Assembly (NCBI GenBank): GCA_027306845.1
Contig: DAHUYY010000008.1
Location: 1-22,128 of the forward strand
Length of the DNA stretch: 22,128 nt
Source of the DNA: Vulcanimicrobiota bacterium
GTDB lineage: Bacteria > Vulcanimicrobiota > Vulcanimicrobiia > Vulcanimicrobiales > Vulcanimicrobiaceae
Reading direction: 5' to 3'
Under the pieces are notes generated by a model that was not told where the DNA came from, made no database searches, and saw only the letters and a program-made list of their open reading frames with translations. Positions 6,396-14,274 of the stretch are shown here, in pieces. Within the stretch, counting starts at the first letter, position 1. Each line of letters starts with the position of its first letter. A program made the position numbers and the translations under genes.

Positions 6396-8060
6396 ATGGC
6401 TGCAAAGCAACTCGTATTTGATGAAGCCGCTCGTCGCGCCCTGGAGCGCGGAGCGAACATGCTCGCCGATGCCGTCAAGGTGACGCTCGGCCCCAAAGGG
6501 CGCAACGTCGTCCTCGACAAGAAGTTCGGCTCGCCGACGATCACCAATGACGGCGTGACGATTGCGAAAGAGATCGAACTCCCCGATGCGTTCGAAAACA
6601 TGGGCGCACAGCTCGTAAAAGAAGTCGCGAGCAAGACCAACGATATCGCCGGCGACGGCACGACCACGGCGACGGTGCTCGCGCAAGCGATCATCCGCGA
6701 AGGCCTGCGCAACGTGACGGCGGGAAGCAATCCGCTGCTCATCAAGCGCGGCATCGAGAAGGCCGTTGAAGTCGCGGTCAAGGAGATGGAGTCGTTCAAG
6801 CAAGTCGTCGACACCAAAGAGAAGATCGCTCAGGTTGCGTCGATCTCCGCTAACGATAAAGAGATCGGCAACTTCATCGCCGACGCGATGGAGAAAGTCG
6901 GCAAAGACGGCGTCATCACCGTTGAAGAATCCAAGACCCTGAAGACCGAAGTCGAGACCAAAGACGGCATGCAGTTCGATAAGGGCTACATCTCGCCGTA
7001 CATGGTGACCGACAGCGAGCGCATGGAAGCGGTTCTCGACGATCCGTTCATCCTCGTTACCGAGCGCAAGATCACGGCGATCGCCGACATTCTTCCGTTG
7101 CTCGAAAAAGTCGTCCAGGTGCAGAAGCCGCTGATGATCATCGCCGAAGATGTCGAGGGCGAAGCCCTTGCAACGATGGTGGTGAACAAACTGCGCGGCA
7201 CGTTCACCAGCGTTGCGGTGAAGGCGCCGGGCTTCGGCGACCGCCGCAAAGAGATGCTCAAGGATATCGCGACCCTCACCGGCGCGACGGTTATCAGCGA
7301 AGAGCTCGGCCTCAAGCTCGATAAGGTCACCCCGGATCAGCTCGGCCGCGCCAAGCGCGTCAAGATCACCAAAGAAGAGACGACGATCGTCGACGGCGCC
7401 GGCAAGAGCGACGCCATCAAGGGCCGGATCGAGATGATCAAAAAGCAGATCGCCGATACCGACTCGGATTTCGATCGTGAGAAGCTCCAAGAACGCCTCG
7501 CGAAGCTCTCGGGCGGCGTTGCGGTTATCCAGGTCGGTGCCGCAACCGAGACCGAGCTCAAAGAGAAGAAGCATCGTATCGAAGATGCACTCTCGGCGAC
7601 GCGCGCTGCGGTGCAAGAAGGCATGATCCCCGGCGGCGGCAGCTCGCTCGTGCACGCGGTCAAAGCGATCGAGAAGTACGTCGAAACCGCTCCGAAGACC
7701 AACGGCCACGCGGCGACGTGGGCCGATGAGAAGATCGTCATCGACATCATCCGCAAGGCGCTCGAAGAGCCGCTCCGTCAGATCGCGTTCAACGCGGGAT
7801 TCGAAGGCTCGGTCGAAGTGAACAACGTGAAGAGCAAGAAGGCTCCGCACGGCTTCGACGCCATGACCGGCGAGATCGTCGATATGTTCAAGGCCGGTAT
7901 CGTCGAGCCGTTCAAAGTGACGCGCTCGGCCCTGCAGAACGCCGCATCGATCGGTGCGCTGATTCTCACCACCGAGACGCTCATCGCCGACAAGCCCGAA
8001 CCCAAGAAAGACGCTCCCTCAATGCCGGGCGGCGGCATGGGCGGCTACGACATGATGTAA
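6396..8060 (+). CDS. groEL: Chaperonin GroEL
   Basis: The 60-kDa chaperonin that folds proteins in an ATP-driven double ring in the cytoplasm. It is 554 residues, slightly longer than the usual 540-550. Visible marks are LGPKGRNVVLDKKFGSPTIT (31-50), the nucleotide site GDGTTTATVLA (86-96) with catalytic-site aspartate D87, the apical-domain segment KAPGFGDRRKEML, GGGVAVIQVGAATE-type signature as SGGVAVIQVGAATETE, VQEGMIPGGGSSL, and the C-terminal GGGMGGYDMM tail. A Shine-Dalgarno AAGGAG overlaps the groES stop. A strong terminator follows. It appears to be the only chaperonin in the window and looks fully functional. Confidence 0.99.
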   Translation: MAAKQLVFDEAARRALERGANMLADAVKVTLGPKGRNVVLDKKFGSPTITNDGVTIAKEIELPDAFENMGAQLVKEVASKTNDIAGDGTTTATVLAQAIIREGLRNVTAGSNPLLIKRGIEKAVEVAVKEMESFKQVVDTKEKIAQVASISANDKEIGNFIADAMEKVGKDGVITVEESKTLKTEVETKDGMQFDKGYISPYMVTDSERMEAVLDDPFILVTERKITAIADILPLLEKVVQVQKPLMIIAEDVEGEALATMVVNKLRGTFTSVAVKAPGFGDRRKEMLKDIATLTGATVISEELGLKLDKVTPDQLGRAKRVKITKEETTIVDGAGKSDAIKGRIEMIKKQIADTDSDFDREKLQERLAKLSGGVAVIQVGAATETELKEKKHRIEDALSATRAAVQEGMIPGGGSSLVHAVKAIEKYVETAPKTNGHAATWADEKIVIDIIRKALEEPLRQIAFNAGFEGSVEVNNVKSKKAPHGFDAMTGEIVDMFKAGIVEPFKVTRSALQNAASIGALILTTETLIADKPEPKKDAPSMPGGGMGGYDMM

Positions 8061-8089
8061 TTCCGCATCACCGCGGAATGCATGTGAAC

Positions 8090-8127
8090 GAACGCCCCGA
8101 GCAGCAAACGCTCGGGGCGTTCTTTTT
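8090..8127 (+). terminator. Intrinsic terminator of groESL
   Basis: GAACGCCCCGAGC (8090-8102) pairs perfectly with GCTCGGGGCGTTC (8110-8122) around a seven-base loop, followed by TTTTT. A small extra hairpin TTCCGC/GCGGAA (8061-8078) lies directly after the groEL stop. Confidence 0.95.
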
Positions 8128-8168
8128 CTCAGTCGCGCCCCGCGGAAGGAAGCGACGGGAAGGCGAGC

Positions 8169-8182
8169 TGCACTTAGGTGCA
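8169..8182. promoter_or_regulatory. Short inverted repeat upstream of the GGDEF/EAL gene
   Basis: TGCAC and GTGCA flank a four-base TTAG centre, about 70 bases upstream of the ATG at 8251. It could be an operator half-pair. No clear promoter boxes were seen next to it, so it is recorded at low confidence. Confidence 0.25.
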
Positions 8183-8250
8183 ATTTGTCAGTGGCAGGGC
8201 ATGAAGAGGGTTTTGGCGTAGGCTGCTTTCCACACGAGAGCGAGGGAGCG

Positions 8251-10431
8251 ATGGAGCGCAGGCCCGGGTTATCTCCGATGAAGAGCATTGCCGTGGCGGC
8301 ACTCTATCTCGCTGCGTGGGTAGGAAGCGATCTTCTCGGCGCGTTTTATAACGGGGCGCACGGCACGTTTTATCCCTGGTATCTCGGTGCGGCGCTCACG
8401 TTCTACCTCATCTACACCTTCGGATACGCCTACGCGCCCTTAGCGATAATCGCCGAGATCGCGCGCCCGGTGCTCTTTCCCGCTACGGCGCATCTATCGT
8501 TCCTCGTCTATCTTGAATTCGGGGTGATCGCCGCGATCGGTTACTCGATCGTCGTGTTGATTCTCAAGCGGGTGCTCGCGGTTCGCCTACCTTTCGCAAC
8601 GTTCCAAGACGCGGCAAATTTTTGCGGCGTCGCTATCGTTGCGCCGTTAATCCTCGCGCTTATTCCGGGCGCGATTGCCGTTTCGATATTCGGCGGGGGC
8701 TGGCAGCACTTTCTGCGCGAGGTCGTTAGCTTCTGGGTCGGCGATACGCTCGGGCTCCTCGTACTCGTCCCGATTCTCGCGACCTATCTGACTCCCCGCA
8801 TCGTTCGCGAAGCCGAGGACTCCTCGGCGCCGGTCTTCGATATCCAGGTCCGCGAACGCATACTGCTCTACGCGACCGTTGTCGGCGCGACGCTCTTGGG
8901 ATACGCCGCCGTTCTCACCGGCGTAAGCGGCGATCCGCTTCGATACTTTGTCTTTCTTCCGCTGATGTGGATGGCGGCGCGCGGCGGGTTACGCCTGGCG
9001 ATTCCCGGCATCTTTGTGACCGACGCGTTAACCAGCGTATTGAATTATATCTTTCCTACGACTTCGATTCACCCGATCGACCTGCAGACATTTATCGTTA
9101 TCTCTGCGATATCGTCGCTCTCGGTCGGAGCGCTGGTCGACCAACGTGCGCGGGCCGAACGGCAGACGCGGGCGCTCGCATTTACGAATCCGTTAAGCGG
9201 GTTACCGAACCGGCGAGGGCTCGAACGATGGCTCGGACGCACCGAAGGCGCGCTCTTACTTGCGCTCATCGATATCGATCACATGAAGCTGACCAACGAG
9301 GGGCTCACGCGGGCCGCCGGTGACGAACTTCTCAAACGCATCGCGGAGCGCTGCGATGATTTTGTCGGCGCGGAATTTGTCGCCCACGTGAGTGCCGACG
9401 AATTTGCACTCGTCGCGCGAGGTACTGCGGAGAATGCCGAACAGCTCGGTCGACGGATCGCGGAGATCTTCGAGGAGCCGATCGCCGTCGAAGAGCACGA
9501 ATTGTACGTCTCGGTTTCGGTCGGAATCGCCGTTGCGAGCTCCGCCTCCGAATACGAAGAGGTGCTGCGCCACGCCGATCTCGCGATGTACCGAGCCAAA
9601 CAGGCAGGGCGCGGCCGTGCGGTGCTCTACACCGCCGATCTCGCCGACGAGAAGCGGACGCTCTCGCTGGCAACGGAGTTGCACGCCGCCGTCCGTAACC
9701 GTGAATTCGTGCTCTTTTACCAGCCGATCTTTGAATTTATCGGCGAAAATCTGCGTTGCACGGGTGTCGAGGCGTTGCTACGTTGGAATCACCCTCGGCT
9801 GGGATTTCTCGAACCCGCGGCATTTCTCGATTTTCTCGAAAATATGACGCTCGCCGAACGGGTTGGCCTCTGGGTGCTCGGGGAGGCGGCGCGACAGGCA
9901 CGCGAATGGCTCGACGCCGATATCGACCTTCAGGTATGGATCAATCTCTTTCCGCGCCAAGCGCTCGATCCGCAGTTGCCCGAACACCTCAAGACACTCC
10001 TCGACGAACACGGCCTCTCTCCCTCGCGCTTCGTGCTCGAGATCGTCGAGCGGGTCATCGCCGAGGATACGAACGATATCGAACGCGCGGTGCGCGCGCT
10101 CCGCAATCTTGGAACGATGACCGCAATCGACGACTTCGGAACCGGTCACTCATCGCTCGCTCGCCTGCGCGAAGTGCCGGTCGACGTGATGAAGATCGAC
10201 CAGCAGTTCGTCGCGCGTTGCGAGATCGACGATAAGGCTAGCGGTGTCGTACAGGCGGTCCTGAAGATCGCGCAGGAGCTTCGCCTGCGCCCGCTCGCCG
10301 AAGGCATCGAAAACGAAGCACAATTAGAGCGTTTGCGCTTCTACGGATGTCGCTACGTCCAGGGGTATTTTCTCGCACGTCCGATGCGAGCCGACGATTT
10401 CTTCCGCTGGTTGACCGCGTCGCGCGTCTAG
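8251..10431 (+). CDS. Membrane MASE1-type sensor with degenerate GGDEF and intact EAL domain (c-di-GMP phosphodiesterase)
   Basis: A 726-residue protein. Residues about 10-300 form roughly eight membrane segments with MASE1-like features such as FWVGDTLGLLVLVPIL. A GGDEF domain follows (about 305-460) with DIDHMKLTNEGLTRAAGDELL, but the active-site motif is SADEF (381-385) instead of GGDEF, so cyclase activity is probably lost. The C-terminal EAL domain (about 475-720) keeps the catalytic set: EAL (E507), N565 in WINLFP, E597 in VLEIVE, DD627-628 in DDFGTG, K648 in MKID, E684 in AEGIE and Q704 in VQGYF. It most likely hydrolyses c-di-GMP at the membrane in response to an unknown signal, with the dead GGDEF perhaps binding GTP. 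I chose ATG 8251 because GAGGGAG precedes it; the frame is open to a TTG at 8185. Confidence 0.9.
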   Translation: MERRPGLSPMKSIAVAALYLAAWVGSDLLGAFYNGAHGTFYPWYLGAALTFYLIYTFGYAYAPLAIIAEIARPVLFPATAHLSFLVYLEFGVIAAIGYSIVVLILKRVLAVRLPFATFQDAANFCGVAIVAPLILALIPGAIAVSIFGGGWQHFLREVVSFWVGDTLGLLVLVPILATYLTPRIVREAEDSSAPVFDIQVRERILLYATVVGATLLGYAAVLTGVSGDPLRYFVFLPLMWMAARGGLRLAIPGIFVTDALTSVLNYIFPTTSIHPIDLQTFIVISAISSLSVGALVDQRARAERQTRALAFTNPLSGLPNRRGLERWLGRTEGALLLALIDIDHMKLTNEGLTRAAGDELLKRIAERCDDFVGAEFVAHVSADEFALVARGTAENAEQLGRRIAEIFEEPIAVEEHELYVSVSVGIAVASSASEYEEVLRHADLAMYRAKQAGRGRAVLYTADLADEKRTLSLATELHAAVRNREFVLFYQPIFEFIGENLRCTGVEALLRWNHPRLGFLEPAAFLDFLENMTLAERVGLWVLGEAARQAREWLDADIDLQVWINLFPRQALDPQLPEHLKTLLDEHGLSPSRFVLEIVERVIAEDTNDIERAVRALRNLGTMTAIDDFGTGHSSLARLREVPVDVMKIDQQFVARCEIDDKASGVVQAVLKIAQELRLRPLAEGIENEAQLERLRFYGCRYVQGYFLARPMRADDFFRWLTASRV

Positions 10432-10494
10432 CGAACGTTCCGTAACCCGCATTTCAGGTAGGAGTCGCGCCAAGGCACGCAAACATCATAGGCC

Positions 10495-12321
10495 ATGGGC
10501 AATGCGGCGGTCAACGATTTTACGATCCGGGTCGCTACGGTCAACGGCTCCGGGAGTCAGTCATCGAACTTGGTGCTGACGAATGCGATCTTTCGGCTCG
10601 GCGTTCCGGTAGCACCGAAGAACGTCTTCCCCTCGAATATCGAGGGGCTTCCAACGTGGTACGATATTCGCGCGACCTCACGTGGCTATCGATGTCGCAC
10701 GCAAACGATCGATTTGCTCGTCGCCCTCAATGCGGCAACTTGGGTGCAAGACGTCGCCAGCGTCCGCTCCGGAGGGGCGATCGTTTACGAAAGCACCTAC
10801 CCGGTCTCCGGGCTAACGCAGCGCGACGATCTCGCCTATTTTCCCGTTCCGTTCACCGAACTGGCGAAAGCGCACGTAAAAGACGGCGCGATGCGAAAAT
10901 ATCTCACGAACATGATCTACGTCGGCGTAATTGCGGAGCTGTTACATATTCCCGAAGCGACGATCGAAGCCGCTATCGGCGCTCAATTCAAAAGCAAACC
11001 GAAGGCGGCTGCGGCGAATCTTGAAGCGGTTCGCATCGGCTCTGCATATGCGCGCGAACATTTGTCGGCGCTGGAAAACATCGCCGTCGAACCGATGACC
11101 GGCGCGACCGACGAGTTGTTTTTCATCGATGGAAATCGTGCCGCTGCGCTCGGCAGTTTGATGGGCGGCTGTACCGTCAGTGCGTGGTATCCCATTACGC
11201 CTGCCTCGTCGCTCTGCGAATCGTTTATCTCGCTCTGCGAAAAATACCGGGTCGACCCCGTCTCGGGCGAGCGAAAGTACGCCATCGTTCAAGCCGAGGA
11301 CGAACTCGCGGCTATCGGGATGATCGTCGGTGCGGGTTGGGCGGGTGCGCGCTCGATGACCGCAACCTCCGGGCCGGGCATATCGCTCATGGCCGAGTAT
11401 GTCGGTTATGCGTCGTTTGCTGAGATTCCGGCGGTAATCTTCGACGTTCAACGCGTCGGGCCGTCCACCGGGCTGCCGACGCGAACGATGCAAGGCGATG
11501 TAAGTTTCGTTTATACGCTGGGGCACGGCGACACCAAACACCCGGTGCTGTTACCCGGCACGGTCGAAGAGCTCTACGAAGACGGCATGGCCGCGCTCGA
11601 TCTCGCCGAACGCCTGCAGTGCCCGGTCTTCGTTCTCTCCGATCTCGATCTCGGAATGAACTCCTGGCTCACCAAGCCGTTCGCCTTCCCCGAAAAGCCG
11701 TTCGATCGCGGTAAAGTTCTTGGCGTCGAGGAATTAAACGCGCAACCCGACTGGGGGCGTTATCGCGACGTCGACGGCGACGGCATCCCGTATCGAACGC
11801 TTCCGGGAACCGACCATCCGGCCGCGGGCTATTTCACGCGCGGCACGGGGCATGACGAAGAGGCGAAATACTCCGAAAATCCCGATGTGTGGCTGCGCAA
11901 TCTCAACCGGCTCGCGCGCAAGCACGATACGGCACGCACGCTGGTCCCTCAGCCCCAGTGCGAAGATGCAGGGCATGCCGTCGGCATTCTTGCCTACGGT
12001 TCGACCCACCATGCAGTCGTCGAAGCGCGAGATTTGCTGCATGCGGCCGGCCTCGAAACCGATTACCTTCGCGTTCGCGCGTTGCCGCTTGCCGCCGAGA
12101 TCGCCGAATTCATCGCCCGCCACGAAACCGTCTACGTCGTCGAGCAGAATCGGGACGGCCAATTATATGGAATCCTGCGTAACGAACTGTTGCCCGAGCA
12201 TATCGCTCGCTTACGCTCGGTCAGGCATTACAACGGCGTTCCCATCGACGCGTCGGCGATCGTCGAGCCGCTTTTGGAATCCAAAAACCAACTCGCTCAC
12301 GCAGGAGGTGCGCGCTCATGA
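10495..12321 (+). CDS. korA: 2-oxoacid:ferredoxin oxidoreductase, fused gamma-alpha subunit
   Basis: A 608-residue subunit, the fused form in which the gamma domain (about residues 5-190, starting FTIRVATVNGSGSQSSN) precedes the alpha domain. The alpha part shows YPITPASSLCE (about 229), VQAEDELAAIGMIVGAGWAG, TATSGPGISLMAEYVGYA and the KorA signature VGPSTGLPTRTMQGD. The C-terminal region is the transketolase C-terminal-like domain (AVGILAYGSTHHAVVEA, VYVVEQNRDGQLYGIL). With KorB it oxidatively decarboxylates a 2-oxoacid, probably 2-oxoglutarate, to the acyl-CoA while reducing ferredoxin. It overlaps korB by four bases (ATGA), so the two are co-translated. Substrate is inferred by subfamily resemblance, not proven. 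No separate ferredoxin subunit gene is nearby, as expected for the two-subunit type. Confidence 0.92.
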   Translation: MGNAAVNDFTIRVATVNGSGSQSSNLVLTNAIFRLGVPVAPKNVFPSNIEGLPTWYDIRATSRGYRCRTQTIDLLVALNAATWVQDVASVRSGGAIVYESTYPVSGLTQRDDLAYFPVPFTELAKAHVKDGAMRKYLTNMIYVGVIAELLHIPEATIEAAIGAQFKSKPKAAAANLEAVRIGSAYAREHLSALENIAVEPMTGATDELFFIDGNRAAALGSLMGGCTVSAWYPITPASSLCESFISLCEKYRVDPVSGERKYAIVQAEDELAAIGMIVGAGWAGARSMTATSGPGISLMAEYVGYASFAEIPAVIFDVQRVGPSTGLPTRTMQGDVSFVYTLGHGDTKHPVLLPGTVEELYEDGMAALDLAERLQCPVFVLSDLDLGMNSWLTKPFAFPEKPFDRGKVLGVEELNAQPDWGRYRDVDGDGIPYRTLPGTDHPAAGYFTRGTGHDEEAKYSENPDVWLRNLNRLARKHDTARTLVPQPQCEDAGHAVGILAYGSTHHAVVEARDLLHAAGLETDYLRVRALPLAAEIAEFIARHETVYVVEQNRDGQLYGILRNELLPEHIARLRSVRHYNGVPIDASAIVEPLLESKNQLAHAGGARS

Positions 12322-13346
12322 CCGCTTCGGCTCAGACGCTCAATATTATCGGTCTTGCGCGCGACGTGTACAAGGGCTCGCCGACGACGCTCTGCGCCGG
12401 TTGCGGCCATAACTCCATTACCAACCACCTCATAAAAGCGCTCTACGAATACGGCGTTCCTCCGCACCGTCTAGCGAAGATGAGCGGTATCGGCTGCAGT
12501 TCGAAGACGCCGGCATATTTCGTCGACCGGGCGCATGGGTTTAACGGGCTGCACGGCCGCATGCCGTCGGCTGCGACCGGGGCGAAGTTGGCCAACCGCG
12601 AATTGATGGTGTTGGGGATCAGCGGAGACGGCGACACGGCGTCGATCGGCCTCGGCCAATACTGCCATATGATTCGTCGAAATGTCGACATCACGTATAT
12701 CGTTGAAAACAACGGCGTTTACGGTCTGACGAAGGGGCAATTCTCTGCGACCGCCGATGTCGGCTCGACGCTTAAACACGGCGGAACGAATGCCTATACG
12801 ACGATCGACGTTTGCGGGCTGGCGATCGAACTCGGTGCAACGTTCGTCGCGCGGTCGTTTTCAGGCGACGGCAAGCAACTCGTACCCTTGCTTGAAGCGG
12901 CATTCGCGCACCGTGGAACGGCGATCCTCGACGTTATTAGCCCATGCGTAACCTTTAACGACCACGAAGGTTCGACCAAAAGTTACGCCTACGTCAAAGA
13001 GCATGACGTACTCCTCAACGCACCGGATTTTATTCACGCCGGTGAAGAGATCGTCGTCGATTACGAACCCGGCACGGTACAAGACGTCGCACTCGACGAC
13101 GGCTCGCACCTGCTCCTGCGGAAACTCGACCGCGACTACGACGCAACCGATCGTCTCGGTGCGTTGCGCACCATTCACGAAAGCCGCACCCGCGGCGAGT
13201 TGGTTACCGGCCTGCTCTTCGTGAGCGGGGACGAGCCCGATCTCTGCGAGCGCGAGCGCATGCCGGCTCGACCGTTGCACGAATATAAAGAGGAAGAGCT
13301 CCGCCTGGACCGCGCAACCTTTGCTAAAATCGCGGGCGGAGCCTAA
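12318..13346 (+). CDS. korB: 2-oxoacid:ferredoxin oxidoreductase, beta (TPP-binding) subunit
   Basis: A 342-residue beta subunit carrying thiamine diphosphate and a [4Fe-4S] cluster. Likely cluster cysteines are C26 and C29 in LCAGCGH, C60 in GIGCSS and C210 in ISPCVTF. The TPP motif runs from GDGD (103-106) to NNGVYGLTKGQ (131-141). It partners korA, overlapping its stop by ATGA, with a GGAGG ribosome site inside the korA end. The C-terminal extension (about 250-342) is typical of KorB. It ends three bases from the stop of the convergent DUF4282 gene with no terminator visible between them. Confidence 0.94.
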   Translation: MTASAQTLNIIGLARDVYKGSPTTLCAGCGHNSITNHLIKALYEYGVPPHRLAKMSGIGCSSKTPAYFVDRAHGFNGLHGRMPSAATGAKLANRELMVLGISGDGDTASIGLGQYCHMIRRNVDITYIVENNGVYGLTKGQFSATADVGSTLKHGGTNAYTTIDVCGLAIELGATFVARSFSGDGKQLVPLLEAAFAHRGTAILDVISPCVTFNDHEGSTKSYAYVKEHDVLLNAPDFIHAGEEIVVDYEPGTVQDVALDDGSHLLLRKLDRDYDATDRLGALRTIHESRTRGELVTGLLFVSGDEPDLCERERMPARPLHEYKEEELRLDRATFAKIAGGA

Positions 13347-13349
13347 CCG

Positions 13350-13682
13350 CTAGGGTTCCCGGCGCAGGCTCTCGGTGTTCTCGGCGATTCGAAAGACGGC
13401 GATGATAAATTCGAGATAGATTCGCGCGCCGATCGATCCGATGACGAAGATGATCGGGGTGAGGATGATATGCAGCAGGATACTGCCGAAACTCGGCTCC
13501 TGCGGCGGCCCGAAGAACGAATACGACGGAGCGAATGCGGAACCTAAATAGCTAAGCGACCCGATCGCGACTCCGACGAGTGCGAGAACGTAAATGATTT
13601 GAACGATCTTAGGAGTGATGAACGCGTGAAACGAAAGATCGTAGAGTGAGGACAGGAAGCCCTTTGCTGTAGTTTGATTCAC
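13350..13682 (-). CDS. DUF4282 domain membrane protein
   Basis: A 110-residue protein of unknown function. It matches the DUF4282 pattern: TAKGFLSSLYDLSFHAFITP at the N-terminus, two membrane segments (about 25-46 and 66-86), and the conserved end RIYLEFIIAVFRIAENTESL (87-106). I chose GTG at 13682 because AGGAGGG lies five bases upstream and the family begins with this residue pattern; an ATG at 13703 has no ribosome site. A terminator-like hairpin lies in its leader. No role can be given beyond an inner-membrane location. Confidence 0.88.
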   Translation of the reverse strand: MNQTTAKGFLSSLYDLSFHAFITPKIVQIIYVLALVGVAIGSLSYLGSAFAPSYSFFGPPQEPSFGSILLHIILTPIIFVIGSIGARIYLEFIIAVFRIAENTESLRREP

Positions 13683-13717
13683 GAAAGCCCTCCTAGGCGG
13701 CATAGAAAGTAGAAGAA

Positions 13718-13740
13718 AAAATGGCTTCGTGCGCCATTTT
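13718..13740 (-). terminator. Terminator-like hairpin in the leader of the DUF4282 gene
   Basis: Read leftward, AAAATGGC pairs with GCCATTTT around a seven-base loop and is followed by TTCTTCT. It has the shape of a weak intrinsic terminator but sits 36 bases upstream of the DUF4282 GTG, so it may act as an attenuator or block read-through from upstream. The stem has few GC pairs, so efficiency is doubtful. Confidence 0.4.
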
Positions 13741-13794
13741 GCTTGACCTGCCGGCGTGCACGCGGCCGCCGAACATTCCGGAAAGGAGCGCGCC

Positions 13795-14274
13795 ATGCCG
13801 ATCGCCCAAGCTGCCGTCAATCATCTCTTGCAGGCGACAGCGCAGATACGGATGCTGCCGAACCCGGGGGGCTACACGGCGGCGAAAGATATTCCATTCG
13901 TAAGGGTCCGCGGTGCAGCCGAGGGGAGTTCGGCGGGCTTCGCCGACGCGCGCTACGCCGTCTCCGGAACGATGGGGCCGGAGTCGAATAAGATCGTGGC
14001 GTTGCCGCTGATGAGCGGCGGCAGCGGCGCCGATTTCACGGTCTTGCTCTTCGCCGCGGACGCTGCGGGAGTGCTTCGCTATGTCGGTAAAATCGACTGG
14101 GGCGGCGGGCATATCGGCGTCGCCATAACCTATGCAACGATCGTCGTGACCGAACCGATCTACGGTGCGAACGACGCGAATTGTTGCCCGAGTGCGTATC
14201 TCGTGGAGCTCTACCAAGTCCACGACGGAAAATTGAGGCGCGTAGGAAGCGCGAACGTGCCGAAACCGGGCTAG
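13795..14274 (+). CDS. Hypothetical protein with CCPS motif
   Basis: A 159-residue protein I do not firmly recognise. It has a mixed beta pattern: FTVLLFAADAAGVLRYVGKI, then IGVAITYATIVVTEPIY, then NDANCCPSAYLVELYQVHDG. The adjacent cysteines C130-C131 before Pro-Ser and a following Y.V.DGKL resemble the end of the LppP/LprE-type family, but no lipoprotein signal is present here, so this is a weak resemblance. The ATG at 13795 has AAGGAG six bases upstream. It is divergent from the DUF4282 gene, and its stop TAG overlaps the stop of the convergent permease gene through a shared CTAG. Confidence 0.7.
   Translation: MPIAQAAVNHLLQATAQIRMLPNPGGYTAAKDIPFVRVRGAAEGSSAGFADARYAVSGTMGPESNKIVALPLMSGGSGADFTVLLFAADAAGVLRYVGKIDWGGGHIGVAITYATIVVTEPIYGANDANCCPSAYLVELYQVHDGKLRRVGSANVPKPG

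Noticed and set aside
6051..7850. 599-residue open frame antisense to groES-groEL
   Set aside because: It mirrors groEL codon structure on the other strand, has a Asp/Arg/Leu-heavy composition typical of shadow frames in G+C-rich genes and no ribosome site or known domain.
8185..8250. TTG start for the GGDEF/EAL protein
   Set aside because: There is no ribosome site, and the added residues are not membrane or sensor sequence. ATG 8251 has GAGGGAG in front.
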